A stretch of 64,000 bases of DNA from contig PMWT01000066.1 in assembly GCA_003166025.1 (NCBI GenBank), forward strand, positions 28,635 to 92,634. The letters are read 5' to 3'. The notes beneath the pieces were generated by a model. The model was not told the DNA's origin. It was given only the letters and a program-made list of their open reading frames with translations, and searched no databases. The position numbers were made by a program, and so were the translations under genes. The stretch is from Acidimicrobiaceae bacterium. Its GTDB lineage: Bacteria > Actinomycetota > Acidimicrobiia > Acidimicrobiales > Palsa-688. Below, one piece after another: positions 44,380 through 54,264 of the stretch. Numbering within the stretch: position 1 is the first letter of the stretch; the number at the start of each line of letters is the position of its first letter.

Positions 44380-45813
44380 CTAGCCCAGCCGGAAGGCCGA
44401 CTTGGGCAGCCGGTAGGCAAAATCGGTGGCCAGCTCGGCGGCATCTGCGCCCTCGAGCCGGTGCTCGGCCACCAGACGGGCGAGGAAGGCACAATGCGCC
44501 CGGCGGGCCAGGTCATGGCGCGCCGGTACCGAACAATAGGCACGAGTGTCGTCCACGAACCCGGCCGACTTGGCGAAACCCGCGCTCTCGGTGATCGCGC
44601 CCCAGAACCGGGTCATGGCGTCAGGCGAGTCGAGGAACCACCACGGCGCCCCCAGCCACAGGCCCGGGTAATAGCTCGCCATCGGGGCCAGTTCCCGGGA
44701 GAACACCGTCTCGTCCACGGTGAAGGCCACCATCCGGAAGCCGGGATGAGAACCGAAACGGTCCAGCAAACGCTGCAGGGAGGCGGTATAGCCCGTGGCT
44801 ACGGGGAAATCGCCTCCGATGTCGGCACCATAACGGGTCAGGGCAGCCGTGTCATGGCTGCGCCACACCCCGGGGTGCAGCTGCATCACGAGGCCGTCCT
44901 CGGCTGACATGCGGGCCATCTCCATGATCATGTGGGCACTGAAATTGGCGACATCAGAGGCGTCGTGGGGCCCGGTCCGTAGACGGTCGTAGAGCCGGGA
45001 CGCCTCCCGCTCGCTCAGCTCCAAGGCTTCGGGCCAAAGGTGGCCGTGATCAGTGGCGGTGGCCCCCAGATCCTTGAAGGCGGCTCGGCGCGACTCGAGA
45101 GCAGATATGTACCCGCGGTACGTCGTGGTGTCGGTACCTGAGACGTCCGCCAACGCCTCCAGTTGCTCGGCCCACCGGGCGGTGCGGGAGGGGTCTATTA
45201 CCATGTCGGGCCGGAAGGTGGGGATGACCCTGCCTTCCCAGGTCGGGTCGTCGCGAAGGACCTTGTGGGCGGACAGGTCGGCCAGGGGCGAGTCGGTCGT
45301 GGCCAGGACTTCGAGGCCGAAGCGCCCGTATAGCGCCCGGGGGCGGAACTGGTCCGAGCCGAGCTCGGCGGTGATGTGGTCGTATGTCTCGTCGGCCGTA
45401 CCCTCGGTGAGCGGCTCGGTGATGGCGAAAAGGCTGGCCAGCTCATCCTCAAGCCAAAGCCGCATGACCGTCCCGCGAAAGACCGGCCAGTAACGGCACA
45501 ACCGGCGCCAGACTTCCCGCGGCTCGGCCACCGGGCCCGTCTCGCCCGGGGCACGAAAACCGAGGTCGGCATAGGAGGCCCCATGGGCATGAAGCAGCCG
45601 AAGGACGTAGTGGTCCGGTCTAACCAGTAGCTCCACCGGGTCGGCATAAGCCCTGTCGTCGGCCAGGACGGCGGCATCGACGTGACCGTGTGGCGATATG
45701 AGCGGGAGCTCGGCCACCTGGCGGTAAAGCCCGAGAGCCACCTCTCGCACCGCCGGCTCGACCGGCATCAACCGGTGCGGGTGAGGGAACGTCGGGTGCG
45801 GGCGAAGGGTCAC
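44380..45813 (-). CDS. uxaC: Glucuronate isomerase
   Basis: 477 aa, converting D-glucuronate to D-fructuronate (or galacturonate to tagaturonate), an amidohydrolase-fold sugar isomerase. ISPHGHVDAAVLADD has the metal-binding HxH; RYWPVFRGTVMRLWLEDELASLF, ATTDSPLADLSAHKVLRDD, TFRPDMVIDPS and LHPGVWRSHDT are conserved. The C-terminal DDTRAYCSVPARHDLARRAHC is also typical. No uxuAB partners are present, so the pathway is completed elsewhere. GTG 45813 is chosen; a GTG six codons upstream is possible. Confidence 0.9.
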   Translation of the reverse strand: MTLRPHPTFPHPHRLMPVEPAVREVALGLYRQVAELPLISPHGHVDAAVLADDRAYADPVELLVRPDHYVLRLLHAHGASYADLGFRAPGETGPVAEPREVWRRLCRYWPVFRGTVMRLWLEDELASLFAITEPLTEGTADETYDHITAELGSDQFRPRALYGRFGLEVLATTDSPLADLSAHKVLRDDPTWEGRVIPTFRPDMVIDPSRTARWAEQLEALADVSGTDTTTYRGYISALESRRAAFKDLGATATDHGHLWPEALELSEREASRLYDRLRTGPHDASDVANFSAHMIMEMARMSAEDGLVMQLHPGVWRSHDTAALTRYGADIGGDFPVATGYTASLQRLLDRFGSHPGFRMVAFTVDETVFSRELAPMASYYPGLWLGAPWWFLDSPDAMTRFWGAITESAGFAKSAGFVDDTRAYCSVPARHDLARRAHCAFLARLVAEHRLEGADAAELATDFAYRLPKSAFRLG

Positions 45814-45866
45814 CCTCAGACGGTACCGCACCCGCCGCGGTGGCGGCCGGGAGTGGGGACGGCCAG

Positions 45867-46490
45867 TTATTCGAGGGGACCGGGGTAAGCGGCTTCGGCT
45901 TTGTCGGCCAGGGCGTTGACCTGTTTTCGCACCACCACGACCAGGGCCACGACCACGGCTATGGCCACGGCGCCGACGACGATATCGATCGTCCCCGACG
46001 CTTTTTTCAGTGTGTTGGCTGCATTATATGAAAGAGCCGTATAAACGGCAGCCCATATGACGGCGCCGGCAGCGCTGGCCACAGTGAACCTCTTCCACTC
46101 CATATGCACGGTGCCGGCGAGGAAGGAAATATAGGTGCGCAAAACCGAAACAAAACGCCCGAAGAAGACCACCTTTCCACCCTGGCGGTCGAGCACGTAC
46201 CTTCCCACTTTGAGCTTGCGCTCGTCCAGGCGGACCTTGCTCCCATAACGGCGGGCCAGGGCGAAGCCGCCCTTCATACCTATAAGGTAGCCGGCGACGT
46301 TCCCCGCCACAGCCGAAACCGCTGCCACCGCGAATATGGCCCACGGGTTTAGATGGTGCGTGTGGCCGGCATAGGCCCCCGCGGCTATAAGGGCCGTCTC
46401 GCCCGGGATCGGGACCCCGAGGCTCTCGGCGGCGATGAACGCGAAGATGGCCCAGTAGCCGTAGGAGCTGATCAGATGAGAGGTGCTCAT
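45867..46490 (-). CDS. DedA-family membrane protein
   Basis: 207 aa. ESLGVPIPGETALIAAGAYAG and VAGNVAGYLIGMKGG are the DedA signatures, with F/GRFVSVLRTYISFLAG after them (a conserved Arg-rich loop in the membrane). About four to five hydrophobic stretches. DedA proteins are now seen as undecaprenyl-phosphate or phospholipid flippases of the inner membrane. Divergent from purNH. Confidence 0.9.
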   Translation of the reverse strand: MSTSHLISSYGYWAIFAFIAAESLGVPIPGETALIAAGAYAGHTHHLNPWAIFAVAAVSAVAGNVAGYLIGMKGGFALARRYGSKVRLDERKLKVGRYVLDRQGGKVVFFGRFVSVLRTYISFLAGTVHMEWKRFTVASAAGAVIWAAVYTALSYNAANTLKKASGTIDIVVGAVAIAVVVALVVVVRKQVNALADKAEAAYPGPLE

Positions 46491-46555
46491 TGCCGGGCTG
46501 GGAGCCTACTCTTCAGCTACCGGTCAACGCGGGTGGGACGAGTACTGTCGTGGGC

Positions 46556-48745
46556 ATGGGCAGCCCGGGCCGTGGCGGCGAGGTGCGCCTGGGAGTGCTG
46601 GCCTCGGGTAGCGGGACGGTCCTGGAGGCCATGCTGAGCGCCGGTACCGACGTCTGCGTGGTCCTGGCTGATCGCCGCTGCCGGGCACTTCAGGTGGCGG
46701 CGGAGGCGGGAGTGCCCGCCGAACTGCTGCTCCGCGGGGAGTACGGGAAAGACTTCGACCGCGCCGCTTATACCCGGCAGCTGGTCAAAGTGCTCGAAGG
46801 CTACGGGGTGGACGTGGTGGCGATGGCCGGCTTCGGCACCATCTTCAGTCCCGAGATCTTCGCCGCCTTCCCGGGACGCGTCCTCAACACCCATCCGGCC
46901 CTCCTTCCCGCGTTCAAGGGCTGGCACGCCGTGCGGGACGCGCTGGCCGCGGGCGTGACCGTAACCGGTACGACCGTCCACCTGGCAACCGAGCGAGTGG
47001 ACGACGGGCCTGTCCTGGCCCAGCAGGAGGTCCCTGTCCTTCCCGGCGACACAGAGCAGACCCTTCACGAGAGGATCAAGGCCGTTGAGCGCCGGCTCTA
47101 CCCCCAAACCATCGAGCGCTTCCTGGCCCAGCTCCGACAGAGCCAGGTGAGGCCGGTGACGACAACAGGAGGCACTGGTGTGAAGGCACTGCTTTCGGTT
47201 TACGACAAGACCGGGCTGGAGGATTTCGCCGCCGCGCTGGTGGCCTCCGGGTACGGGCTGGTGGCCAGCGGGAAGACGGCGGCTGCTCTCGAAGCAGCCG
47301 GCTTGCCTCACGAGACCGTCGAAGCGGTGACGGATTGGCCGGAAATGCTGGGCGGCCGGGTGAAAACCCTCCACCCTCGCCTCCACGCGGGCATCCTGGC
47401 GGACCTGGACGACCCCAGGCACCGCGACGACCTGGCTCGGCACGGCATCGACCCGATCGGCCTGGTCGTGTGCAACCTGTACCCGTTCCGCTCCCAGCCT
47501 TCGGTCGAAATGATCGACATAGGCGGGGTCACGCTTTTGCGGGCTGCGGCCAAGAACTGGGCTCGCGTCGCGGTCGTCGTGGACCCCGCCGACTACGCCT
47601 TGGTGACGGGGAAGGTGCACGAGGGCGGACAAGCCCTCGACGATGACCTCAGGCTATACCTGGCCCGCAAAGCCTTTGCCCACACGGCGGCATATGACGC
47701 CAGCATCGTCAGCTGGCTCGACGATGTCGCGGGCGCGGCTGCGAGCGCGGGGCCGCCGGCGGAAAACGTCGGGGCCGACGGGCACCAACGTCGGCTGCCA
47801 CCGACCCTGCACCTGTCCCTCGAGCTCGCTCAGCCGCTGCGCTACGGCGAGAACCCCCACCAGTCCGGCGCCCGTTACCGCAACACGGGACAAGCAAGCT
47901 GGTGGGACGACGTCGTCCAGCACGGAGGTATGGAGCTCTCCTATCTCAACCTTTATGACGCCGACGCCGCCTGGAGGCTCGTCCACGAGATCGCCGACCT
48001 CAGCCCGGCAGCGGCCGTGGTGGTCAAGCACGCCAACCCGTGTGGGGCGGCGGTGGCGGCCGGCCTGCTCGATGCCTACGAAGGTGCCTTCGAGTGCGAC
48101 CCTATGTCCGCCTTTGGAGGGATCGTCGCTCTTTCGGCACCGGTGGACGAACAACTGGCGGCGACGATGGTGGCCAACGCCAAAGCCGACGTGGTCATCG
48201 CCCCGGGGTACAGCGACGAGGCGCTCAGGCTGTTCGCCACCAAACGTAAGAACATGCGGGTCCTCGCCGCGCCGGCGCCCGGCACGGACGCGTGGCACGT
48301 GCGCCAGGTGAGCGGGGGATGGCTGGTGCAAACCCCGTACCGCCTGGAAAGAGGCCCCGAGAAGTGGCAGGTGGTGACGTCCGCCCAACCCAGCGAGGAC
48401 AACTGGCAGGACCTGCAGTTGGCGTGGAGGGTGTGCGCCGCCGTCAAGTCCAACGCCATCGTGCTGGCGGCTAACGGCAAGGCGGTGGGCATCGGGGGCG
48501 GCCAGCAAAACCGGGTCTCCCCCGGAGAACTGGCTGTGGCCCGGGCCGCCGGCAGAGCGGTGGGAGGCGCCGGGGCGAGCGACGCTTTCTTCCCCTTCCG
48601 GGACGGCCTGGACATGGTCGCTGCCGCCGGCGTGAGCTGTATCGTGCAGCCCGGTGGTTCCGTCCGGGACGCCGAAGTCATCGCCGCCGCCGAGGAGCAC
48701 GGGATTGCCATGGTTTTCACCGGCGAGCGCCAGTTCCGGCATTGA
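46556..48745 (+). CDS. purH: Fused PurN-PurH: GAR formyltransferase plus AICAR formyltransferase/IMP cyclohydrolase
   Basis: One 729-aa frame catalyses three steps of purine synthesis. Residues 1-208 are PurN: LGVLASGSGTVLEAML (phosphate loop), NTHPALLPAFKG with the catalytic Asn and His, and the Asp in ERVDDGPVLAQQEV. From residue 209 it is PurH: the cyclohydrolase domain starts VKALLSVYDKTGLEDFA and contains GGRVKTLHPRLHAGIL; the AICAR transformylase follows with YGENPHQS, VKHANPCGAA, GGIVALS and SDAFFPFRDGLD. No stop separates the halves. AGGAGG lies 7 bases before a GTG (47180) at the PurH start, so free PurH may also be made. ATG 46556 is preferred; GTG 46550 is possible. folD follows 65 bp downstream, supplying formyl-folate. 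Confidence 0.92.
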   Translation: MGSPGRGGEVRLGVLASGSGTVLEAMLSAGTDVCVVLADRRCRALQVAAEAGVPAELLLRGEYGKDFDRAAYTRQLVKVLEGYGVDVVAMAGFGTIFSPEIFAAFPGRVLNTHPALLPAFKGWHAVRDALAAGVTVTGTTVHLATERVDDGPVLAQQEVPVLPGDTEQTLHERIKAVERRLYPQTIERFLAQLRQSQVRPVTTTGGTGVKALLSVYDKTGLEDFAAALVASGYGLVASGKTAAALEAAGLPHETVEAVTDWPEMLGGRVKTLHPRLHAGILADLDDPRHRDDLARHGIDPIGLVVCNLYPFRSQPSVEMIDIGGVTLLRAAAKNWARVAVVVDPADYALVTGKVHEGGQALDDDLRLYLARKAFAHTAAYDASIVSWLDDVAGAAASAGPPAENVGADGHQRRLPPTLHLSLELAQPLRYGENPHQSGARYRNTGQASWWDDVVQHGGMELSYLNLYDADAAWRLVHEIADLSPAAAVVVKHANPCGAAVAAGLLDAYEGAFECDPMSAFGGIVALSAPVDEQLAATMVANAKADVVIAPGYSDEALRLFATKRKNMRVLAAPAPGTDAWHVRQVSGGWLVQTPYRLERGPEKWQVVTSAQPSEDNWQDLQLAWRVCAAVKSNAIVLAANGKAVGIGGGQQNRVSPGELAVARAAGRAVGGAGASDAFFPFRDGLDMVAAAGVSCIVQPGGSVRDAEVIAAAEEHGIAMVFTGERQFRH

Positions 48746-48809
48746 GCACCGAGGTCCTGGAGACGTCGAGGCCGTGGCACGTCGAGCCTGAGATTCGAGG
48801 AGGTCCGAT

Positions 48810-49679
48810 TTGAGCGCCATCGTGATGTCCGGCGCGCCTGTCGCCGAATCCGTGTTGGACGACGTGCGCGCCCGGGTGGCTGCCCTCGGCCGCGCCGGCA
48901 AGACCGTGGGCCTGGGGACCATCCTGGTGGGCGACGACCCGGCCAGCGCCCATTACGTGGCCCGCAAGCATGAGACCTGCCAGCGCTTGGGCATCGCCTC
49001 GGTTGACATCCGTATCGCCGCCGGCGCTGGTCAGGAGGACCTGATCGCGGCCATCGACCAGCTTAACTCCGACCCGGCCGTCGACGGCTTCCTGGTCCAG
49101 AACCCGGTGCCCGCCGGCTACGACTACGCCGAGGCCCTGACCCGCGTTTCACCGGCCAAGGACGTCGATGGGCTCCACCCCGTCAACCTCGGCTACCTGG
49201 CGCTCGGTGAGGCAGGGCACCCCCGTCCGTGCACGCCTCTCGGCATCAAGGCCATGCTGGCTCACTACGAGGTGCCGGTGGAGGGGCGGTCGGTGGTCGT
49301 CGTGGGACGGGGCCCGACTCTGGGGCGCCCCCTGGCCCTTCTCCTGTCCCTGAAGGAGCCGGGGGCCAACGCCGCTGTCACGGTGGTCCACACGGGCGTG
49401 ACGGACTGGCCCGAGCACACCCGCCGGGCCGACATCGTCGTGGGCGCCGCCGGCGTCCCCAACATGATCACCCCGGACGTCGTGGCCCCAGGCTCGTGCG
49501 TGATCGGGGGCGGCATGACCTGGGAGGGGCGCAAGGTGCTGTCTGACGTCGATGAACGGTGCGCCGAAGTAGCAGCGTTCGTCACTCCCCGCCTCGGGGG
49601 CGTGGGGGTGACGACCGTGGCCATGCTCATCTCCAACACCGTGGCGGCGGCGGAGACGTCCCTCGGCCTTATCCTTTAG
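48810..49679 (+). CDS. folD: Methylenetetrahydrofolate dehydrogenase/cyclohydrolase
   Basis: 289 aa; makes 10-formyl-THF used by PurN and PurH just upstream. The catalytic YVARKHETC has Tyr and Lys; QNPVPAG, the DVDGLHPVNLGYL block, PCTPLGIKAML and GRGPTLGRPLALLL (NADP-binding) are all typical, with PRLGGVGVTTVAML at the end. TTG 48810 is chosen because GAGGAGG lies 7 bases upstream; an ATG five codons later is possible. Confidence 0.93.
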   Translation: MSAIVMSGAPVAESVLDDVRARVAALGRAGKTVGLGTILVGDDPASAHYVARKHETCQRLGIASVDIRIAAGAGQEDLIAAIDQLNSDPAVDGFLVQNPVPAGYDYAEALTRVSPAKDVDGLHPVNLGYLALGEAGHPRPCTPLGIKAMLAHYEVPVEGRSVVVVGRGPTLGRPLALLLSLKEPGANAAVTVVHTGVTDWPEHTRRADIVVGAAGVPNMITPDVVAPGSCVIGGGMTWEGRKVLSDVDERCAEVAAFVTPRLGGVGVTTVAMLISNTVAAAETSLGLIL

Positions 49680-49681
49680 TG

Positions 49682-50551
49682 ATGGCGACCGTCTCCGAGC
49701 TCCTGGCGGCGGGGAAGACCTACTCCTTCGAGTTTTTCCCGCCCAAGAACGACGCCGAGCAGGCCCGCCTGGTGGAAACGCTCCTCGACCTCCAGCCCCT
49801 CCGGCCCTCCTTCGTGTCGGTCACGTACCGGGCCGGGCCGTCGTCCCGCCAGCGCACGACCGACCTCGTGTTCTCCATGCTGCGCCTGACGGCGCTCAAC
49901 CCGATGGCCCATCTGACCTGCACCGGCCACAGCCGCCTCGAGCTGGCCGACATCTTGGTGAGCTTTCGCAAGGCCGGGGTGGAAAACCTGATGGCGCTGG
50001 GCGGCGACCCGCCCAGCGACGCCTCCGTAGGGCCGGGCGAACTGGCTCACGCCCAGGAACTGGTGGAGCTGGCCCGTGCCATCGGTGGTTTCTGCATCGG
50101 GGTCGCCGCCCACCCGGGCCGGCACCCACGGTCGCGCAGCCTGGCCAGCGACCGACGTTTCCTGGCCCAGAAGCTAAAGGCCGCCGACTTCGCCGTGACG
50201 CAGTTCTTCTTCGAGCCGGCCGACTACTTCTCCCTGGTGGACGACCTGGCCGCCCGGGGCGTCGACAAGCCCGTCCTGCCGGGCATACTGCCGGTGACCA
50301 GCCTGTCATCGGTCCCTCGCATGGCCGAGATGGGTTGCGCCGCGCCCGCCCACCTCGTCGAACGGCTTGAGGCGGCGCAAGCCCGGGGCGGCCGCCAGGA
50401 CATGGTCAAGGCGGGGGTGGACGCGGCCACGGAGCTGTGCTCGGCCTTGCTGGACCAGGGGGCGCCCGGCCTGCACTTTTACACTTTCAACCGGTCCGAG
50501 GCGACGCGGCGCATCCACGCCAACCTCGGCCTGTCGGTCGCCGCCGGTTAG
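49682..50551 (+). CDS. metF: Methylenetetrahydrofolate reductase
   Basis: 289 aa TIM barrel with FAD, reducing methylene-THF to methyl-THF for methionine synthesis. Motifs: FEFFPPKNDAEQARLV with the catalytic Glu, SVTYRAG, LTCTGHSRLELADI, NLMALGGDPP, FAVTQFFFEPADYF and PGILPVTSL. The ATG follows the folD TAG after two bases, so the two are coupled. Its stop overlaps the stop of the converging methyltransferase gene. Confidence 0.92.
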   Translation: MATVSELLAAGKTYSFEFFPPKNDAEQARLVETLLDLQPLRPSFVSVTYRAGPSSRQRTTDLVFSMLRLTALNPMAHLTCTGHSRLELADILVSFRKAGVENLMALGGDPPSDASVGPGELAHAQELVELARAIGGFCIGVAAHPGRHPRSRSLASDRRFLAQKLKAADFAVTQFFFEPADYFSLVDDLAARGVDKPVLPGILPVTSLSSVPRMAEMGCAAPAHLVERLEAAQARGGRQDMVKAGVDAATELCSALLDQGAPGLHFYTFNRSEATRRIHANLGLSVAAG

Positions 50552-51396
50552 CGGGGCGCTGAGGAGCTGAGGCGCTCGTTGGTGATCCTTACGGCATCGG
50601 GGTTGTCATCGACCAGCAAATAGCGCCGCCCCAACCCCTTGGCCGCCACTCCCGTCGTCCCGCTGCCGCAGAAGAAGTCGGCTACCAGTTCGCCCGGGTT
50701 GCTGGAGGCCCGGACTATGCGTTCGAGCAGCTTGAGCGGCTTCTGGGTGGGGTAGCCGGTCCGCTCGGCACTGTTGGTCGGCACGATGGTGAGCCACCAG
50801 GTGTCGGTGGGGAGCTTCCCCCGGGACGCCTTGTCCGGCCCCACCAGCCCTGGTGCCATATAGGGGATGCGGTCGATGTCGGCCACGTTGAATGTCCAGC
50901 GGGCGGATTTCGAGTACCACAAGATGTTGTCGTGCTTGCGGGGCCAGCGGTCTTTCGCCCTACCGCCGTAGTCGTAAGCCCAGATGACCTCGTTGAGGAA
51001 GCGTTCCGGGCCGAAGAGCTCGTCGAGCAACACCCGGGCGTAGTGGGCGGCGTGAAAGTCGAGGTGCAAGTAGAGCGACCCGGTCGGACGAAGCACCCGG
51101 TGCACCTCCGACAGGCACTGGCGCAGGAACTCGAGGTACTCCGACAAGCTCATGTCGTCGCGGTAGCGGTAGTCGGAGACGACCTCGAACGGGTAACGCC
51201 GGCCACCGAAGCCCACCCGTTCCCTGGTGCCCACGCCGGTGCGGATGGAACCCAGGCGACGGACCTGGCCGGTGCCGAACGGGGGGTCGATATAGACCAG
51301 GTCGATGCAGCCGTCGGGCAGGCCGGCCAGGACCTCCCGGCAATCGCCGAGGACGACGCCCTCGGGCACGGCACCAGGGCCCGGCACCGCCGTCAT
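50548..51396 (-). CDS. Solitary DNA methyltransferase (N6-adenine/N4-cytosine, beta class)
   Basis: 282 aa. The catalytic motif IV DPPFG is at residues 37-41, early, and the SAM-binding motif DFFCGSGTTGVAAKGLGRRY is near the end (motif order typical of the beta class, as in CcrM). LHRVLRP-type helices and YPTQKPLKLLERIV with the intervening WAYDYGGRAKDRWPRKHD target region are visible. No restriction endonuclease gene is nearby. It may be an orphan methylase with an epigenetic or cell-cycle role. The start is uncertain (GTG 51417 is an alternative); metF converges with overlapping stop codons. Confidence 0.82.
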   Translation of the reverse strand: MTAVPGPGAVPEGVVLGDCREVLAGLPDGCIDLVYIDPPFGTGQVRRLGSIRTGVGTRERVGFGGRRYPFEVVSDYRYRDDMSLSEYLEFLRQCLSEVHRVLRPTGSLYLHLDFHAAHYARVLLDELFGPERFLNEVIWAYDYGGRAKDRWPRKHDNILWYSKSARWTFNVADIDRIPYMAPGLVGPDKASRGKLPTDTWWLTIVPTNSAERTGYPTQKPLKLLERIVRASSNPGELVADFFCGSGTTGVAAKGLGRRYLLVDDNPDAVRITNERLSSSAPR

Positions 51397-51543
51397 CGCG
51401 GACAGGGCCGCGCCCACACTGGGCAGATCGCGCCTGGTTCCACAGGGGAAGGCTACGGCTTGGTGGGCACCCGGACAGGGACCTAACCCCGGGGTGTAGT
51501 CGGCTTCGTCTGGCCGGTGGCGGGGGACATAGGCTGGCCCGCC

Positions 51544-52746
51544 ATGGCAGACAAGATCACGATGGGGCCGGACGGGGACCTTCGGGTCCCGGACGAGCCC
51601 ATAATCCCTTTTATCGAAGGCGACGGGACAGGCGTGGACATCTGGCCCGCGGCCCGGCGGGTAATAGACGCCGCCGTGGCCAAGCAGGGCCAGGGCCGCA
51701 GCATTGCCTGGACGGAAGTGCTGGCCGGGGAGAAGGCGTTCCGGGAGACGGGCAACTGGTTACCCGAAGAAACGCTCGGTGCGTTCCGTCAGTACCTCAT
51801 CGGCATCAAGGGACCTCTGACGACACCGGTGGGCGGAGGCTTTCGCTCGCTCAACGTCGCCCTGCGCCAGCTGCTCGACCTCTATGTCTGCCTACGACCG
51901 GTCCGGTGGTACGAGGGCGTGCCCTCCCCCGTCAAACACCCCGAGCTGGTCGACATGGTCATCTTCCGGGAGAACACCGAGGACATATACGCCGGCCTCG
52001 AGGTCGAGGAGGGCACAGCGGAGGCCAAGCGGCTCATCGAGTTCCTGCACGAGGAGCTGGGCTGGCACGTCCGGCCCGACTCGGGCATCGGCATCAAGCC
52101 CATATCCGTGACGGCCAGTAAGCGCCTGGCCCGGGCCGCACTGCAGTATGCCGTGGACCACAGCCGCAAGTCGGTGACCCTGGTGCACAAGGGCAACATC
52201 CAGAAGTACACCGAAGGTGCGTTCCGCAAGTGGGGCTACGAGGTGGCCCGCGACGAGTTCGCCGAAGTGGCCGTCAGCTGGGAGGAATGCGGAGGCCGGC
52301 CCGGCGACAAGATCCTCGTGAAGGACAACATCGCCGACATAACTTTGCAACAGGTCCTCACCCGGCCCGAGGACTTCGACGTCATCGCCACCACCAACCT
52401 CAACGGCGACTACCTCTCCGATGCCATCGCCGCCCAGGTCGGCGGGATCGGTATCGCCCCGGGGGCCAACATCAACTACGAGACCGGTCACGGGATTTTC
52501 GAGGCGACGCACGGCACCGCTCCGAAATACGCCGGCCAGGACAAGGTCAACCCCGGTTCGGTCCTGCTCTCTGGCGTCCTGATGCTCGAGCACCTGGGCT
52601 GGCAGGCGGCCGCCGACGACATTGTGAGAGCGCTGCAGCAAACCATCGCCGACCGGGTCGTCACCTATGACTTCGCCCGCCAGATGGAGGGTGCCAAAGA
52701 AGTCAAGACGTCCGAGTTCGCCGATGCCATCATCGAGCGGTTGTAG
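51544..52746 (+). CDS. icd: Isocitrate dehydrogenase (NADP-type, bacterial homodimeric)
   Basis: 400 aa, oxidising isocitrate to 2-oxoglutarate in the citric acid cycle. [15 protein letters not shown] opens it; [19 protein letters not shown] holds the substrate-binding Ser (the site of IDH kinase phosphorylation in enterics) and Arg; [38 protein letters not shown] and the C-terminal [24 protein letters not shown] are typical. ATG 51544 is preferred over an extended start. It is 12 bp before mdh. Confidence 0.94.
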   Translation: MADKITMGPDGDLRVPDEPIIPFIEGDGTGVDIWPAARRVIDAAVAKQGQGRSIAWTEVLAGEKAFRETGNWLPEETLGAFRQYLIGIKGPLTTPVGGGFRSLNVALRQLLDLYVCLRPVRWYEGVPSPVKHPELVDMVIFRENTEDIYAGLEVEEGTAEAKRLIEFLHEELGWHVRPDSGIGIKPISVTASKRLARAALQYAVDHSRKSVTLVHKGNIQKYTEGAFRKWGYEVARDEFAEVAVSWEECGGRPGDKILVKDNIADITLQQVLTRPEDFDVIATTNLNGDYLSDAIAAQVGGIGIAPGANINYETGHGIFEATHGTAPKYAGQDKVNPGSVLLSGVLMLEHLGWQAAADDIVRALQQTIADRVVTYDFARQMEGAKEVKTSEFADAIIERL

Positions 52747-52758
52747 GGCCGGCCCGCC

Positions 52759-53793
52759 ATGTCCGATCCCAAGCCCGATCTCGCTCCCGGCCCCCTCCGG
52801 CCCATCAACGTCGCGATCACCGGGGCCGCCGGCCAGATCGCCTACAGCCTACTTTTCAGGGTCGCCAGCGGTTTGATGCTCGGCCCGCAACAGCCTGTCG
52901 CCTTGCGCCTCTTGGAGGTGCCGGCCGCCATGGGCGCCCTGAAGGGCGTCGTCATGGAGCTCGACGACTGCGCCTTCCCCCTGGTTTCGAACATCCTCGC
53001 AAGTTCCGACCCGAACGAAGCCTTCGGGGATGCCGAGGTCGTCCTGCTGGTCGGGGCCCGGCCCCGGAGCAAGGGCATGGAGCGCCGTGACCTCCTGGAA
53101 GCCAACGGGGCTATCTTCAGCGTGCAGGGCCGAGCCCTGGCCGCCAGCGCCAGCCGCGACGTACGGGTGCTCGTAGTCGGCAACCCGGCCAACACCAACT
53201 GCCTGATAGCCGCCCACAATGCCGGAACGGGCCCGGCGGCCTTGTCCCCCCGGCAGTTTGCCGCCATGACCCGTCTCGACCACAACCGGGCCGTCGCCCA
53301 GGTGGCGGCCAAGGCGGGCGCCCCGGTGACGTCGGTGACCAACCTTTCCATCTGGGGCAACCATTCGGCTACCCAGTACCCGGACATCTTCCACGCCAAG
53401 GTCGACGGCCAGCCCGCTCTCGACCGGGTCGGCGGACCGAAATGGGTCGAGGACTACCTGCTGCCCACGGTCCAGCAGCGGGGGGCGGCCATCATCGAGG
53501 CCCGGGGCGCGTCCAGCGCGGCGTCGGCCGCCAACGCCGCTGTCGACACCATAAGGGATTGGTACCTCGGTACTAGGCCTGGGGACTGGACGTCGATGGC
53601 CGTGAGCTCCGACGGCTCGTACAGTGCCCCGGAGGGTATCTACTGCTCTTTCCCGGTGACGACAGGCCAGGGGAGCTACGAGGTCGTGCCCAACCTCGAC
53701 ATAAACGATTTTTCCCGCCGACAGGTCGACCGGAGCACCGCAGAGCTGGTCGAGGAACGCGACAGTGTCGCCAGCCTCGGCCTCCTCGCCTGA
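52759..53793 (+). CDS. mdh: Malate dehydrogenase
   Basis: 344 aa, NAD-dependent oxidation of malate to oxaloacetate. The Rossmann start [44 protein letters not shown], the active-site loop [15 protein letters not shown] with its Arg residues, [13 protein letters not shown] and [15 protein letters not shown] with the catalytic His match the cytosolic-type MDH group. Ends [15 protein letters not shown]. It is cotranscribed with icd (12 bp), linking two TCA-cycle steps. Confidence 0.95.
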   Translation: MSDPKPDLAPGPLRPINVAITGAAGQIAYSLLFRVASGLMLGPQQPVALRLLEVPAAMGALKGVVMELDDCAFPLVSNILASSDPNEAFGDAEVVLLVGARPRSKGMERRDLLEANGAIFSVQGRALAASASRDVRVLVVGNPANTNCLIAAHNAGTGPAALSPRQFAAMTRLDHNRAVAQVAAKAGAPVTSVTNLSIWGNHSATQYPDIFHAKVDGQPALDRVGGPKWVEDYLLPTVQQRGAAIIEARGASSAASAANAAVDTIRDWYLGTRPGDWTSMAVSSDGSYSAPEGIYCSFPVTTGQGSYEVVPNLDINDFSRRQVDRSTAELVEERDSVASLGLLA

Positions 53794-53876
53794 CAGCGGC
53801 CTGCCTCACACCGCCCGCCGGGCCGGTTTGCGGCCCGGGCGGCCTACTGAGCGATGGCCGGGCTACGGGCGCGACC

Positions 53877-54092
53877 TCAGTGCGTCAACGCCGGAGGGCT
53901 CACTAACCCGAGCCGATGGAGGTACGACAGCTTGCGCTCTACCGCCGCTCGCCATGCGTGCAAGTCCGTGTCGAAGTGAGCTCGGTCGCCGTCCTCGTAG
54001 GCGTGCTCGAGTTCGTCGAACGCCTCGTCCTCTGCGTCGAGCAGGGAACGGTACTTGGTTAGGAACTGGTCGTCCACAACGTCGCAGAGCAT
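53877..54092 (-). CDS. Hypothetical acidic small protein
   Basis: 71 aa, not recognised. It is mostly helical and acidic (KYRSLLDAEDEAFDELEHAYEDGDRAHFDTDLHAWRAAVERKL, shown in part), with a hydrophobic face that suggests a helical hairpin. A GGAGG lies 12 bases before the ATG, a long spacing. The composition looks protein-like and unlike a frame shadow. Function unknown. Confidence 0.55.
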   Translation of the reverse strand: MLCDVVDDQFLTKYRSLLDAEDEAFDELEHAYEDGDRAHFDTDLHAWRAAVERKLSYLHRLGLVSPPALTH

Positions 54093-54264
54093 TTTGCGCC
54101 TGCACCTCCAGTTTCCGGTAGCGGGGGGGTGTTTAACCTAGAACTACCACTATCGCTCTTTGGACGCTCGAAGTTCAACTGGTTCTGAGGCTTTCTTCGC
54201 AGTTCCCTAGGTTCAACCGCGAAGGCCGCAAAGGCACCGGGCCGCCGGCAGCACCGAGGGTGGC

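Noticed and set aside
46517-48922. Two long minus-strand frames opposite purNH and folD
   Set aside because: Antisense shadows of strongly conserved genes, without family resemblance.
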